This document shows positions 43,146 to 52,522 of a DNA stretch of 64,000 bases, one piece after another. Position 1 is the stretch's first letter, and each line of letters opens with the position of its first letter. This DNA comes from Meghimatium bilineatum. Its lineage: Eukaryota > Mollusca > Gastropoda > Stylommatophora > Philomycidae. Below the pieces are notes generated by a model. The model had not been told where the DNA came from. It worked only from the letters and a program-made list of their open reading frames with translations, and searched no databases. The DNA lies in the NCBI GenBank assembly GCA_034231615.1, contig CM067309.1, positions 30,025,860 to 30,089,859 on the forward strand. Direction: 5' to 3'. A program made the position numbers and the translations under genes.

Positions 43146-43825
43146 TTTATTATCTGTCGTTTCCCATTACGTTATCTCCTAAGCCATACACATTTAATGT
43201 AACTGTGTTGAAAAAGTGCTGTCGTCTCAACTCCATTTCTCTGTTCGCACCTTATTTCACAATGTCTGTGTGCTAGCCAGTCGCAGTGGGGGATGTTTTC
43301 CCCTTATACGTTGTTACATCAGGAAAGAATACTGTCGCTTCTAGTTGTAATCACATAATTACCGTCGATATTTCAACAATAAGATCGTTTTCCCGAAAAA
43401 TTCAAGATAAACTGATAAAGACTTTATGGTCGGAACGTCGATTTAGTTTGGTTTGCATACTCTTGTCAAGTATATTATTTCGTATCAATCTATTTGTGAA
43501 TGGTAAGACGTATTATATTGTGTATTTAAAAAAAATGTTACATCCAATTGTTAAGTATCACTAATGATCAGTTCCAATGTAACGAGCAAATCCTACACGC
43601 GCACAGCCACGCAGAATTAGAGATAGGTCTAAAAGGGTTTAAAAAGGGTTTAAAAGCCGTAGAAGATTGACTTCACTGTACTCGGTTTCCTATACGTACT
43701 CCGTCCCTCTCAACGAAGCGGCACACCGCCTGCCGAGAGTACCACTCATAGCACGTAACTCCGTAGATTCAAGTGATAATCCACAGGGATCTCCAAAAAA
43801 AATCCACCTTATAAACAAGACGACA
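43146..43825. other. No recognised feature
   Basis: The plus frame at 43286-43564 (92 codons) matches nothing I recognise. Two near copies of AAAAGGGTTTAAAA occur near 43.63 kb. Confidence 0.4.
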
Positions 43826-43900
43826 TGAGCCGGTTTCGAACCCGTGACCTCTTGAACACAAGGAGAACAGATTAAGCACTACGCCAGGGAGATCCTTAAA
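43826..43900 (-). mobile_element. tRNA-like SINE head (family D), copy 1
   Basis: Minus strand: GATCTCCCTGGCGTAGTGCT (A box), TAATCTGTTCTCCTTGTGTT, AGGTCACGGGTTCGAAACCG (B box). It directly abuts SINE-C. A 5' piece of the same head is at 60.86 kb. Confidence 0.65.
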
Positions 43901-43904
43901 GGTA

Positions 43905-44143
43905 GGTCGCATGACATCAACCTGCCGTCGGAGATAAAGATAGTTCTTCGTTATTTTAAGTCGCAGCAACTATTCAACATACCTTGCTTTCTTAACTCAT
44001 GTGCCAGGTACTCATTTACAGTTGGGTCGACTGGAGGAGCGGTCGTGTCAGGCGGAAAATAATAACATGGATTTTCTTTCTGTCCGGACGTGGTTTCGAA
44101 CCTGGCACGCAGTAACTCAGTGATAGTATGCAAACTCACTTGC
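43905..44143 (-). mobile_element. SINE-C, copy 2
   Basis: Minus strand: TACTGCGTGCCAGGTTCGAA (B box), CACGACCGCTCCTCCAGTCG, CTGTAAATGAGTACCTGGC, CCGACGGCAGGTTGATG and an ACCTTT-like end. The A-box region is diverged. Confidence 0.82.
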
Positions 44144-44147
44144 AGAT

Positions 44148-44402
44148 TATCAGGATGTAGTCCGGAGAATGGAATGCGTCGTGTTATGGTTTATATTTAC
44201 AGCCTTGCTGCGATATCGTAGCCTTTCGACATGACACATCAGACTTCAGCATGGCTATGGGTCACTGATCCTATATGGGATGGAACAACCAACTTTATCC
44301 CATAACCTCCTTAGTCGCCTCTTAAGACATGCTCGGTAGTAAAAACAGTGTTGCTTGCTATTCTTTGCTCCCCTCTCGGGCCCCGGCATCACACGGACAA
44401 CG
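44148..44402 (-). mobile_element. GAA-tailed SINE-like repeat, long form, minus
   Basis: Minus strand: GTGATGCCGGGGCCCGAGAG, GGGAGCAAAGAATAGC, TTAAGAGGCGACTAAGGAG, CCATGCTGAAGTCTGATGTG and CATAACACGACGCATTCC. It stops before the GAA tail, at CGGACTACATCCTG. Confidence 0.78.
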
Positions 44403-44774
44403 CACACATATAACATTTCTTTCGAATATAAAATGGCTTAAGTTAACACAAACTCACATTCAATAATGATGCTTATATGTACTCAACGGTTTTTTTAATC
44501 TGTTTGTTTCAACATTAATTAAGTAGTTGGATTTTTTCCAGCCATTTTTCATAAAATACATTTCATTATTATAGATTATCCCGCGGTAATTTAACGCTTA
44601 TTGCTTTTAAACATAAGCCGAAATAAGCTTTATGTATGTAGGATTTCTAAGGCATTGCCATTCCTTTGTAGCATCAATGTTCTCAGAACAAGCATTAGCT
44701 AATAATAAAATAAGAACTACAGATAAAATATATCTATCTATCAAACATATTTGCTTTCTCAACTCATTTGTAAT
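44403..44774. other. No recognised feature
   Basis: AT-rich spacer. The plus frame starting at 44632 runs across the minus-strand LINE tail and is not credible. Confidence 0.4.
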
Positions 44775-45075
44775 ATTCTTCTGCTTTCCGCATCTGTGGT
44801 CATGCTATACCGTCAGGCCTGTCGTCAAGACGAAGTCCACTGTCTTCTCGAGGTCAGAGCGGCTGTCCCATAGCTTTTGCCTCAAGTCTGTATCCTCTGG
44901 CCAGGTCTCTGCTCTTTGTATGTTGGGCAGTCCTGAAGTATGTGTTCCGGGGTCTGGGTTCCCGATCCACATGGACATTCATCTGTGTATGAGATCCTTA
45001 ATCAGTAAACGTGACCCAACAGTCTACAGTGTCCTGTTCTAAGGCGAAATATTGTGGTCTGTTGATATGTAATAT
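44775..45075 (-). pseudogene. Zinc-binding tail of an RNase H-type LINE
   Basis: Minus strand: GHCRLLGHVY, a stop, LRISYTDECPCGSGTQTPEH, ILQDCPTYKEQRPG, and after a frameshift matches to WP-----L--KLWG and VDFVLTTGLTV. The C-C-H-C layout (ECPCG...EHILQDCP) is the zinc-binding tail that follows RNase H. It is related to, but a different subfamily from, the tails at 51.2 and 61.2 kb. Confidence 0.75.
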
Positions 45076-45335
45076 TCTAATATTGATCATAAGATCGGTT
45101 TCAGTAGCAGTTTATGGCTGTTAAACATGGACACTGGTCAATACATAACTGTTTGCACATGCGAATGTTTGACCAGGTGAACCACCAGACACACAAAGTA
45201 AACCCCCAGTAGATGATATGTTGAAATAGTGAGGCTTTGAAATAGTGAGACTTTACCCTACAACAGTTCACTTTTCCAATTACGTCTGTCTCTCCCTCCT
45301 CCTCTCCTTTTCCCACCATCCCTCTCTCCCTCTTC
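45076..45335. other. No recognised feature
   Basis: Spacer with a GAAATAGTGAG duplication near 45.23 kb and a CTCC-rich strand near 45.30 kb. Confidence 0.4.
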
Positions 45336-45413
45336 CTCTCTCTCTGTATATATATGTGTGTGTGTCTGTGTGCGTGCGTGCGTGTGTGTGTTTTTTTGGG
45401 TGTTTTTTTGAGT
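45336..45413 (+). repeat. TG-rich microsatellite
   Basis: TATATATGTGTGTGTGTCTG, then GTGCGTGCGTGCGTGTGTG and T runs. Confidence 0.88.
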
Positions 45414-45480
45414 GGCACATGATCGAGAGGTTTTGTCCAAAGTTCGATCCCCGGTAAGGAATGCGATTTTTACTGTTGGA
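45414..45480 (+). mobile_element. Possible tRNA-like SINE head
   Basis: GTGGCACATGATCGAGAGGT followed by AAAGTTCGATCCCCGG carries A- and B-box-like sequences at tRNA-like spacing. No second copy was found. Confidence 0.4.
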
Positions 45481-45784
45481 GCGTAAATTAAAAACTCACC
45501 CCGAACATGACGACAGCAAGGGCATCATGCCTTTATCACACACGCCACTCGACACCTCCCTGTAGCACCTCCCTGCAACACCTCATGGGAAAAATGCAGT
45601 ATTAACAGTACCCTCTCTTCATTTCAAAGCATTGCTCAAGCTGATAGTTGCAGCTTTCCGGGTATGAAATAAAGCTCGGGAGAAAACCCCCTTCCTTTGT
45701 CAAATATTCGCAAAGATATTTGCTAGTAAACTCCTGAGGGGGAAAAAAAAATCCGGCCCAATTCGATCTTTCTCCATACTATAT
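45481..45784. other. No recognised feature
   Basis: Contains a short CACCTCCCTG direct repeat. Otherwise nothing recognised. Confidence 0.4.
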
Positions 45785-46048
45785 AAAAGGTAACGGTAGG
45801 TCCCATGGCATCTGCCGTCGGGGATGAAGATAACTCTTCATGTACTAAGCCGAAACAACTATTAGGTTGTTCTTCCTTGCTGTTTTTTTTTACGTTCCCT
45901 AACTCATGCGTCAGGTACTCATTTACAGCTGAGTCGACTGGAGGAGTGGTCGTGTCAAGTGTTTTAATGTCCGGACGTGGTTTCGAACCTGGCACGCTGT
46001 AACCAGATGATAGCAAGCAAGCTCACTATCCACTATGCTACCGCGTTC
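45785..46048 (-). mobile_element. SINE-C, copy 3
   Basis: The most complete SINE-C. Minus strand: GCGGTAGCATAGTGGATAGT (A box), GAGCTTGCTTGCTATCATC, TGCCAGGTTCGAAACCACG (B box), GACACGACCACTCCTCCAG, GTACCTGACGCATGAGTTAG, CCGACGGCAGATGCCATGG and TACCGTTACCTTTTA. Confidence 0.87.
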
Positions 46049-46108
46049 CTCAATACTATATAAAACATACTATATAATTAACTGTATTAAACAAACCTTT
46101 CACTCGTG

Positions 46109-46372
46109 TTGCCGAGGCCCGAAAAGGGAGCAAAGAATAGCACCACTGTTTACTTTCCACGCATAAGGCGACTAAGGAAGTTATGGGATGGAGTCGGCTG
46201 TCCCATCCCGTATAGGGTCAGAGACCCAAAGCCATGCTGAAGTCAGATGTGTCAGGTCGAAAGACGCAGATATATCAGCAATGCTGTAAACCATGACACA
46301 ACGCATTCCGTTCTCCGGAGTACATCCTGCTAACCTGCAGGAGTTTGAGAACGAATGCAGAAGAAGAAGAAG
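46109..46372 (+). mobile_element. GAA-tailed SINE-like repeat abutting a CUX1/CASP splice donor
   Basis: Full-length long form: GTGTTGCCGAGGCCCGAAAA, GAGCAAAGAATAGCACCAC, CCATGCTGAAGTCAG, CCATGACACAACGCATTCCG, CTAACCTGCAGGAGTTTGAG, AACGAATGCAGAAGAAGAAG. The GAA tail ends at AAACATAC, whose complement GTATGTTT is the 5' splice site of the minus-strand exon beginning at 46381. The octamer AAACATAC also occurs at 46063-46070, left of the element, and may be a TSD. Confidence 0.85.
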
Positions 46373-46380
46373 AAACATAC

Positions 46381-46507
46381 CTGGTAACTGAATGAGTTTC
46401 TTGTAGACTGACAAGAAGGCTGATTCCGCTGCTTTACTTCGTCTGCTCAATGAGTCGATCTCTACTTGAAAACTTTTCAATAAAGGTCCTACAACTTTGC
46501 CAACTTC
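46381..46507 (-). CDS. CUX1: CUX1/CASP coding exon (coiled coil), upstream exon
   Basis: 127-nt internal exon encoding [42 protein letters not shown]. It matches the conserved N-terminal block of CUX1/CASP (vertebrate PLLKSFQ-EID-LSKRSKEAE, AFL-VYK-LID-PDP). The protein is a coiled-coil transcription factor (CUX1) or, from an alternative 3' part, a Golgi tether (CASP). Acceptor TGATTTCAG|GAA, donor CCAG|GTATGT. It starts in phase 0 and ends in phase 1, matching the 37.3-kb exon exactly. The preceding exon (RELDATA... in vertebrates) was not found in the 17 kb to the right edge. A SINE tail comes within a few bases of the donor. Confidence 0.92.
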
Positions 46508-46599
46508 CTGAAATCATAATCATGAACCTATGTTTTATTAATAGGTAGATCCAGGAATAGGGTAATAAAGTTTCGCTAGTTCGAGACAAACATAATAAC

Positions 46600-46645
46600 A
46601 CACACAAATCGACGTTTGGACCAAACGGCCTTTATCAAGACAACA
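46600..46645 (-). repeat. GGCC stem motif, copy 1
   Basis: Minus strand: TGATAAAGGCCGTTTGGTCC then AAACGTCG. One of several occurrences of a short TGA-AAAGGCC-TT-GG-C-AAACG motif. Confidence 0.55.
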
Positions 46646-46927
46646 ATAGAAACAAATTTAACACATATAACAGAAAAGGAACAGTAAGGACATCGACGGT
46701 CACATTGATAGGAAGAGGTTTTATTAACAGAACGGAATCGAATAATCAACATAAATACTGAAACAACGTGTAATCAATCTTAGCTGGGTAAACAGTTTGA
46801 AATGCTAATCATATTGTGTTCTTATTTACTTATCAAGGATGTTATGGGGCTTGCATAGTATCCTCTTTGTTCGATGCATCGTAACTATATACGTTTCTAT
46901 ATAGACACAAATTCATGGGATAATCTT
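46646..46927. other. No recognised feature
   Basis: AT-rich spacer. Confidence 0.4.
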
Positions 46928-47002
46928 GCACACGACAGATCCGATTGGCGTCGCAGAATCAAGAGTGGTGCAGCAGCTGCAGAGGACCTCAGACTAGTTT
47001 AG
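46928..47002 (+). pseudogene. LINE ORF2 C-terminal end
   Basis: Plus frame AHDRSDWRRRIKSGAAAAED then LRLV and a stop. DR--WRR-I--GA is the usual terminal block of several animal LINE ORF2 proteins. Only this end is recognisable. Confidence 0.65.
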
Positions 47003-47409
47003 TCTGCAACATTTTTATCTCCAAGCCTTTCATTTGTTTTACTTTGTTATATATCTTTCTTTTGATGTCCACCTGTTGTTTTTTTGTTTTGTTTTATTGA
47101 AATTAGTTTGGTATCTTTGAGCCTTCTTCCTGGACATTCTCATATCGTGAACTGCTTCAGCTAGTACAGGTGTCCAGTAATGATACTATTTCTAGGCTTT
47201 TCCCCTTTGGGGTGCACTTTTAGCGGCCGATAAAATTATGGTGCATTATACTGCACGTTGCGTTCATGTTGAATTTTATGTTGATTTCACTAAACCCAGC
47301 ATTCGTTTCTTGACTGTACCTTGTCCAGTCAGCGTTAATAAATTTACAGGATAGTTTACCCACGATCTGTGTCACCTGTCCGCTCATTAGTCGTCGTGTG
47401 TTATGATGA

Positions 47410-47450
47410 GCATTCGATAAAGGCCTTTTGGTCGAAAAGTTGTTAAGATC
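47410..47450 (+). repeat. GGCC stem motif, copy 2
   Basis: GATAAAGGCCTTTTGGTCGA then AAAGTTG; same motif as at 46.6 and 55.36 kb. Confidence 0.55.
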
Positions 47451-47499
47451 GGACAGTGTTCATTTCCAAGATCTTTTAAGACTTTTATGATGCTATTTT

Positions 47500-47720
47500 T
47501 TGGGCTATGTCAACTGAAGCAAATATCAGAATGGATCATCTTGTCGAACTGTATGCCCTACGCAATAGTGTTGGTGCAGTCTTAATGGTCGACATTTGGA
47601 ATAAGTTGCACCTATTGCACATGACCTCGATCTCTAGCTCGTTGTTCTTACAATGTGTTTTTTTTTGGCGATGAGTTGGAATGTCTATGTTAAAATTACC
47701 AGTTATGATGGTTCTCTTCA
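47500..47720 (-). pseudogene. Possible LINE endonuclease fragment
   Basis: Minus frame IITGNFNIDIPTHRQKKTHC, KNNELEIEVMCNRCNLFQM resembles the GDFN block of the apurinic-type endonuclease domain of LINEs, with Asn instead of Asp. This rests on a short motif only. Confidence 0.4.
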
Positions 47721-47736
47721 ATGTGAACTCAACTAC

Positions 47737-47936
47737 TGGAAAATATTTGGATGATGTTGAAGGACAACAAATATTGTGTAATGTTTACCATATTCTTGTA
47801 ACTGGAAAATATTTGGATGATGTTGAAGGACAACAAATATTGTGTAATGTTTACCATATTCTTGTAACTGGAAAATATTTGGATGATGTTGAAGGACAAC
47901 AAATATTGTGTAATGTGTATCATATTCTTGTAACAT
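47737..47936 (+). repeat. 66-bp repeat, 3 near-identical copies
   Basis: Unit ACTGGAAAATATTTGGATGA, TGTTGAAGGACAACAAATAT, TGTGTAATGTTTACCATATT, CTTGTA. It is 22 codons long and open in several frames. Confidence 0.93.
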
Positions 47937-48304
47937 ATTTGTACTATTTGGGAATCTATGTCAGTTTCAGGGTTGTTGGTTACAGTGGATTGAAATCGTT
48001 TCTAATGAATGTCATAATACCATAATGAGACTTCACGCAGTTTCATGTTTGCAGGATGTATCCCATGATGTTGATTTCTCTCCTTGGTAGTATTGTTTCC
48101 TGGAGGATGGCTGTATGTACATTATATTCATGAAATGTTTAATGTTTCTGTAACTTCAGTGACCTTATTCGGTATTCTTGCTATGTTGAGTTGTAGAATG
48201 TTTAGGTTCCCCTTCGCTCACATTTCGCCATGACCTGTCTCCAGTATGTAAGGCATGTGTACATAAAACGACAATATGTCAATATGAAATGAGAGGAACA
48301 TTTT
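47937..48304. other. No recognised feature
   Basis: T-rich spacer. Confidence 0.4.
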
Positions 48305-48610
48305 CATTAATTTCGTGATTTTCGTTGGTCGTCCTTGGCTATTTTTGGCATGCGACTCCAAATATATAAATTGTGACCAATGAAAATCACGATAGTAATC
48401 ATAAACGTAAAGAATGAAATCTTAATTAATTCATCGACTGTATTACAAGACCTAACTGCAAAAAGTAAACAGGCCTTCATTGGGTACGTTTTTGCTTATT
48501 GTCACGCTTTCCATTGGTTACTATTTATATACTTGGAGTAGATTTTGCAATTTTTGGCATGAGAAATCAAGTATATAAATATTTACCAACGGAAGACACG
48601 GGAATAATCA
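48305..48610 (+). repeat. Dispersed repeat, copies 2 and 3
   Basis: Two successive copies of the element at 17.41 kb, the second more complete (GACCTAACTGC, GTTACTATTTATAT, TTTTTGGCATGAGA, GTATATAAATAT, GGAATAATCAA). Confidence 0.55.
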
Positions 48611-48792
48611 ATCAATAAAAGGGAATAATCAATCAATAAAAGGGAATAATCAATCAATAAAAGGGAATAATCAATCAATAAAAGGGAATAATCAATCAAT
48701 GAAAGGGAGTAATCAATCAATAAAAGGGAATGATCAATCAATAAAAGGGAATAATCAATCAATAAAAGGGAATAATCAAGAAAGGTAATTAA
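48600..48792 (+). repeat. 21-bp minisatellite, about 9 copies
   Basis: Unit GGGAATAATCAATCAATAAA A. It starts from the GGGAATAATCAA end of the dispersed repeat, so the array looks like an expansion of that element's terminus. Confidence 0.92.
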
Positions 48793-49924
48793 TAAAAGCC
48801 TAATTAATTCAGAGAATATGCCTTCTACTGCCAATCGGTCGCGGCAGAGGAATTCTACTTCCGACAGTCTCGCATTTCGCAAGGAGCACGGGTGAGATAT
48901 CTTGTGCGGGCCTTGGTAACCACGACAACGTCTGAGCTCGTGTGGAAAATTATGTTTCAATTGTACTGTAGTATTGGTTATATGCAGCAAATATCTTCCT
49001 GCCAAAGAATGACTTGCAAATGTCTTTCTCCATGTGAAATGTATCGTATAGTCAATTCCATTCACTGATTCTCCATGAAATATTTTGTCTTTTGGGATTT
49101 ATGTGCGGTTCAGAGATATGCCTTTCACGTTAGTAACAAGCTCTCAAGAAGCAGGCCTTGATCCATCACTCTGTGGCTGAGAAATTGCTGTGGATGTTTC
49201 ATGTCCATCATCATACGCCATCACGATTCTCGGCAACATCCAATATCCAGATCCATAATGAGTGTCCATGACTGACTCCAATTACGCAAGAGAAGAACAT
49301 GTTCTTACTATGGGTGCACTGTCAGTTCTCAAGACACTTTCGCTGCAGCTGGGACATTGCGCAGGGACCGAATCCACTCAATGTTGAGATGTCTCCCATT
49401 TCATGGTCCGTGATGTGATCATCAAGATAACACAAGGAAAGCACAGTAGACAAGAGGAGGAGAGAAAGAAGGAAGAGTGACCCAGTTATACACTAAGCAC
49501 TTGGTCGCACCCATAGGAAACATCGTAATAACAGGGGTACCACGCTACGAACACATTTGTGCAAGAAAATTCATATGCTAGTTGCTTAATATCAGTGTGG
49601 ACAGTAGCTACCGTAGCGATTATTTGCACGTGGGTGTGAGAGGTTGGCAGCTCACGCTAAGGTCTTTATTATGTCCGGCCCTGACCTTACACGTCAACTC
49701 CCTCATGTTAAATGCATACATCTCCACTTTTTTTCTGTCCTTTTTATGGCCCACCATTTTTTCATCCTTTCATCTGCAAAATTTATTTCTGTTTTTGTCA
49801 CATGCTTTTTTGTAATATTTTTTCACACACATGATTTTGTTCTCTTATTTGTTACTGGCAAATGCCTTTTTAACATATTTTTTTTACTGTCACATGTTTA
49901 AATATGAACCAATGGAAATAATAA
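48793..49924. other. Mostly unassigned
   Basis: The minus frame 48583-49065 draws half its length from the 21-bp array. Its other half (FHWRKTFASHSLAGRY-like, then ELRRCRGYQGPHKI) is not a family I know. T-rich sequence from 49.7 to 49.9 kb. Confidence 0.4.
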
Positions 49925-50110
49925 ATCATGAAGATGGACCCGCCGAAGACGGATATGTCGGGCCATTGGCGCAAAATAAAACTGCGACACAACGCATTTC
50001 CATTCTCTGGACTACATTCTGCTGGAAATCTAGTAGGACAATGGTCATCCTACAAGGAAGATCCAGCGGGAGTTTGATAATGAACGCTGAAGAAGAAGAA
50101 GATGAAGATG
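49925..50110 (+). mobile_element. GAA-tailed SINE-like repeat, short form, copy 2
   Basis: CGAAGACGGATATGTCGGGC, GACACAACGCATTTCC, GACTACATTCTGCTGG, AATCTAGTAGGACAATGGTC and AACGCTGAAGAAGAAGAAG, colinear with the copy at 3.2 kb. Confidence 0.78.
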
Positions 50111-50224
50111 GAAAGACAATCAATGACCCGAAAAAAATAATGGAAACTTGGAAATAGTATTTTAAAGAATTGCTAAATATACAAGATATGACAACATAAT
50201 AAACAATATAATGCACGAATGAAT

Positions 50225-51062
50225 AACAAAGATTTTGCAATCAGAAACAGAACATGACATACACACAGCTCCATCAAATAAAGCCACAGGACCCGATAAC
50301 ATACAAGTCAAATTAATCAAGGCAGCAGATACAGGAAAAAAAATGGTCACATAAGCAGTGTAACAAAATACGGAATACACAAGAAACACCATAATACTGA
50401 AACAACACTCTGTAATAATACCTATTTGGAAGAAAAATACCAGCAAAAGAGATTGTACAAAATACAGAGGTATTTCGCTTCTATGTCACACTGAAAAAAT
50501 GTTCAACAATATTCAAGAAAAAAACATTATGAGCATTCATCGAACCACAGGTAAACAACATTTTATATGGGATTCCGTAAGAATAAAATCTGACAGATGC
50601 CATATTTACACTCGGAAAGTGACCGAAAAAAGAACTTAAAACAACATCGAATTATATGCCGCGTTTCTCGACCAAGAAAAAAACCCTTCCACAAAGTAGA
50701 CATATAACAACTACGACAAATACTATCACAATATAAGGTTCCACAATGCCTGATCAACTTGTGCAGGAGTAGTAAAACAGGTAGTCAATGTGCAGTTAGG
50801 ATGAGTTTAGAGCTTTCAGACAAATTCCACATATACTTTGGAGTGCGACAAGGATGTGTTCTATCTCCCTTGCTATTCATTACATATATCGAACGTATAT
50901 GTAAAATACCAACACCAATGAAGAAGACAACTTAAACAAAATCCTGCGAGAACTTCTTTTAGCAGACGATCAAATAATAATATCAACATCAGAAGAACAA
51001 CTACAACAACACAAAAATAGACTGCACACAACTTGTAGGATGTTAACATGAAGATAAACACA
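50225..51062 (+). pseudogene. LINE reverse transcriptase, most of the palm, decayed
   Basis: Plus strand through several stops and shifts. Blocks: SNKATGPDNIQVKLIKAA, VIIPIWKKNTSKRDCTKY, RGISLLCHTEKMF, LYAAFLDQEK (motif A region), FGVRQGCVLSPLLFITYIER (motif B region) and ELLLADDQIIISTSEEQLQQ (motif C, family YADD/FADD; both Asp present). This is the most complete RT order in the window, but the frame is broken at many points and it cannot encode an enzyme. Confidence 0.88.
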
Positions 51063-51085
51063 GAAATAAAAATATTTTATATAAG

Positions 51086-51545
51086 AGAGCTCAATATAAC
51101 GGCATGTCATCCACTAAGGGTTTTTGTGTATTGCATGGGTAGCTTGTCTAGTGGGCCATAGATGGGACCCACAGAAGCAACCTCATGCATAACCCCGTAT
51201 ATAAACACATTCATCTATCACATTATGAACAGATCAGAACAAGTTATAATTCTACGTCTCAGAACAGGACACAACCGACTCCGCAGTCACATGTATACAA
51301 AGTTCAAGATTAGCAACACGGCCATGTGTACATGTGGACAGGCAGTACAGAGTGCCAAACATATACTTCAAGAGTGTTCTGAGCATGAAACGCTGAGGCA
51401 GACATATTGGCCAGAGGAAACAACACTGGAATCAAAACTCTATGGGACACTGTATGAACTACAAAAGACAGTAAGTTTTATTAAGGAGACAGAATTACAG
51501 ATATAGACATGTTTCAAGTGAACGAAAGAAGAAGAAGAAGAAGCA
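51086..51545 (+). mobile_element. Chimeric retroposon type I, 5'-truncated copy (module M + LINE tail)
   Basis: Begins inside module M (GAGCTCAATATAACGGCATG) and continues through GCAACCTCATGC and ATAACCCCGTATATAAACAC into a LINE tail: NRSEQVIILRLRTGHNRLRS, HMYTKFKISNTAMCTCGQAV, QSAKHILQECSEHETLRQTY, WPEETTLESKLYGTLYELQK and a stop after ETELQI. It is followed by TTTCAAGTGAACGAAAGAAG and a GAA run. The CTCG...KHILQECSEH block is the zinc-binding tail of RNase H-type LINEs. The same chimera is at 61.1-61.8 kb. Confidence 0.85.
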
Positions 51546-51654
51546 ATCTCCAGAGAACTCTTCTACCCCTGACGATGCATGTCATGAACGGGTATAACGC
51601 GAAAAGAAAAGTAAGGCCTTCTGTTCATTTAAAAAAAATGTCAAGTGTGTGTGC

Positions 51655-51662
51655 ATGCGAGC

Positions 51663-51697
<35 letters not shown>

Positions 51698-51712
51698 CGT
51701 GAGTGCATACAT
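51655..51712 (+). repeat. GT/GC microsatellite
   Basis: GCGTGTGTGTGTGTGTGTGT then GCGCGCGCG. Confidence 0.9.
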
Positions 51713-51804
51713 GCATGCGCAGCAACTACTACATGTTGTAAATATTATAAATTTATTCACCACAATTCCTGACATATAATTCATATATAGTCATTTTTAA
51801 AACT

Positions 51805-51989
51805 CCACATTCGAATCACAATACGGTATGATTGTTACAATCAAGTGACACGAATCACAATACGGTATGATTGTCACAATCAAGTGACTTGAATCACAAT
51901 ACGGTATGATTATCTCAATCAAGTGACACGAATCATAATACGGTATGATTGTCACAATCAAGTGACTCGAATCACGATACGGTATGATT
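51805..51989 (+). repeat. 39-bp minisatellite, left part, interrupted by a retroposon
   Basis: Unit ACGAATCACAATACGGTATG, ATTGTCACAATCAAGTGAC. About 4.5 copies stand left of the insertion and 2 right of it (52255-52335). Confidence 0.9.
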
Positions 51990-52254
51990 CTTCTTGATTA
52001 TTGATTAGAAACTGGCCTCACAGCACGTGGGACGTTCCCATATGTGCTCCCCCTCTGCTCCATCAGCCATCCGACTCGATGGTGTTTCAAGTCTAACGCC
52101 GCCTAAACAGACGTCGACATCAGGGCACAACTCTGGCCCTTGTGACAGGTTATTTTGTTCTTCCGCTCACCCACGCCGTGTCCATAACTAGTTCAAGCAC
52201 AACGTCGGCATGTCAGAACAACATGGTAACTGTTATCGAAGGTTACGACTACGG
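51990..52254 (-). mobile_element. Retroposon type III body without module, with TSD
   Basis: 265-bp insertion flanked by the 14-bp repeat GATACGGTATGATT (51976-51989, 52255-52268). The leading G is a variant of the array unit found only in these two copies, which supports a true TSD. It is colinear with the body at 22.91-23.16 kb but ends at CTACGG, exactly where module M would begin. On the minus strand it ends CTAATCAATAATCAAGAAG. Confidence 0.9.
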
Positions 52255-52335
52255 GATACGGTATGATTGTCATAATCAAGTGACACCAATCACAATACGG
52301 TATGATTGCCATAATTAAGTGACACGAATCTTGAA
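52255..52335 (+). repeat. 39-bp minisatellite, right part
   Basis: Two further units continuing the array after the retroposon. Confidence 0.88.
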
Positions 52336-52509
52336 CATGCACAATACTTAGACAACTGCTGGTTGATATTGTGCACCTATATGTCTGCGCGGATCGTTTC
52401 AAAAACCAATAATCAAAAACACCTAGCGGGATTACACTCATGCGCTATCATCAACTGCGAAGCATTCAGTTTGAGAAGACACTATTGCTGCTGCTCTAAT
52501 AACTGTTGG
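52336..52509. other. No recognised feature
   Basis: Short unique spacer. Confidence 0.4.
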
Positions 52510-52522
52510 TTAACATAACGAT

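Larger units (their letters stand above)
37452..46380 (-). other. Intron of CUX1/CASP, 8929 nt
   Basis: Bounded by the donor CAG|GTATGT and the acceptor AACCAG|AT, both GT-AG, phase 1. It is filled with minisatellites (18- and 24-bp arrays), LINE and SINE copies and a fold-back element. Its donor end is occupied by an antisense GAA-tailed SINE. Confidence 0.85.

Noticed and set aside
50838..50975. Possibly active reverse transcriptase (QGCVLSP and LADD both present)
   Set aside because: Stops and frame changes lie between and around the motifs, so no enzyme can be made.
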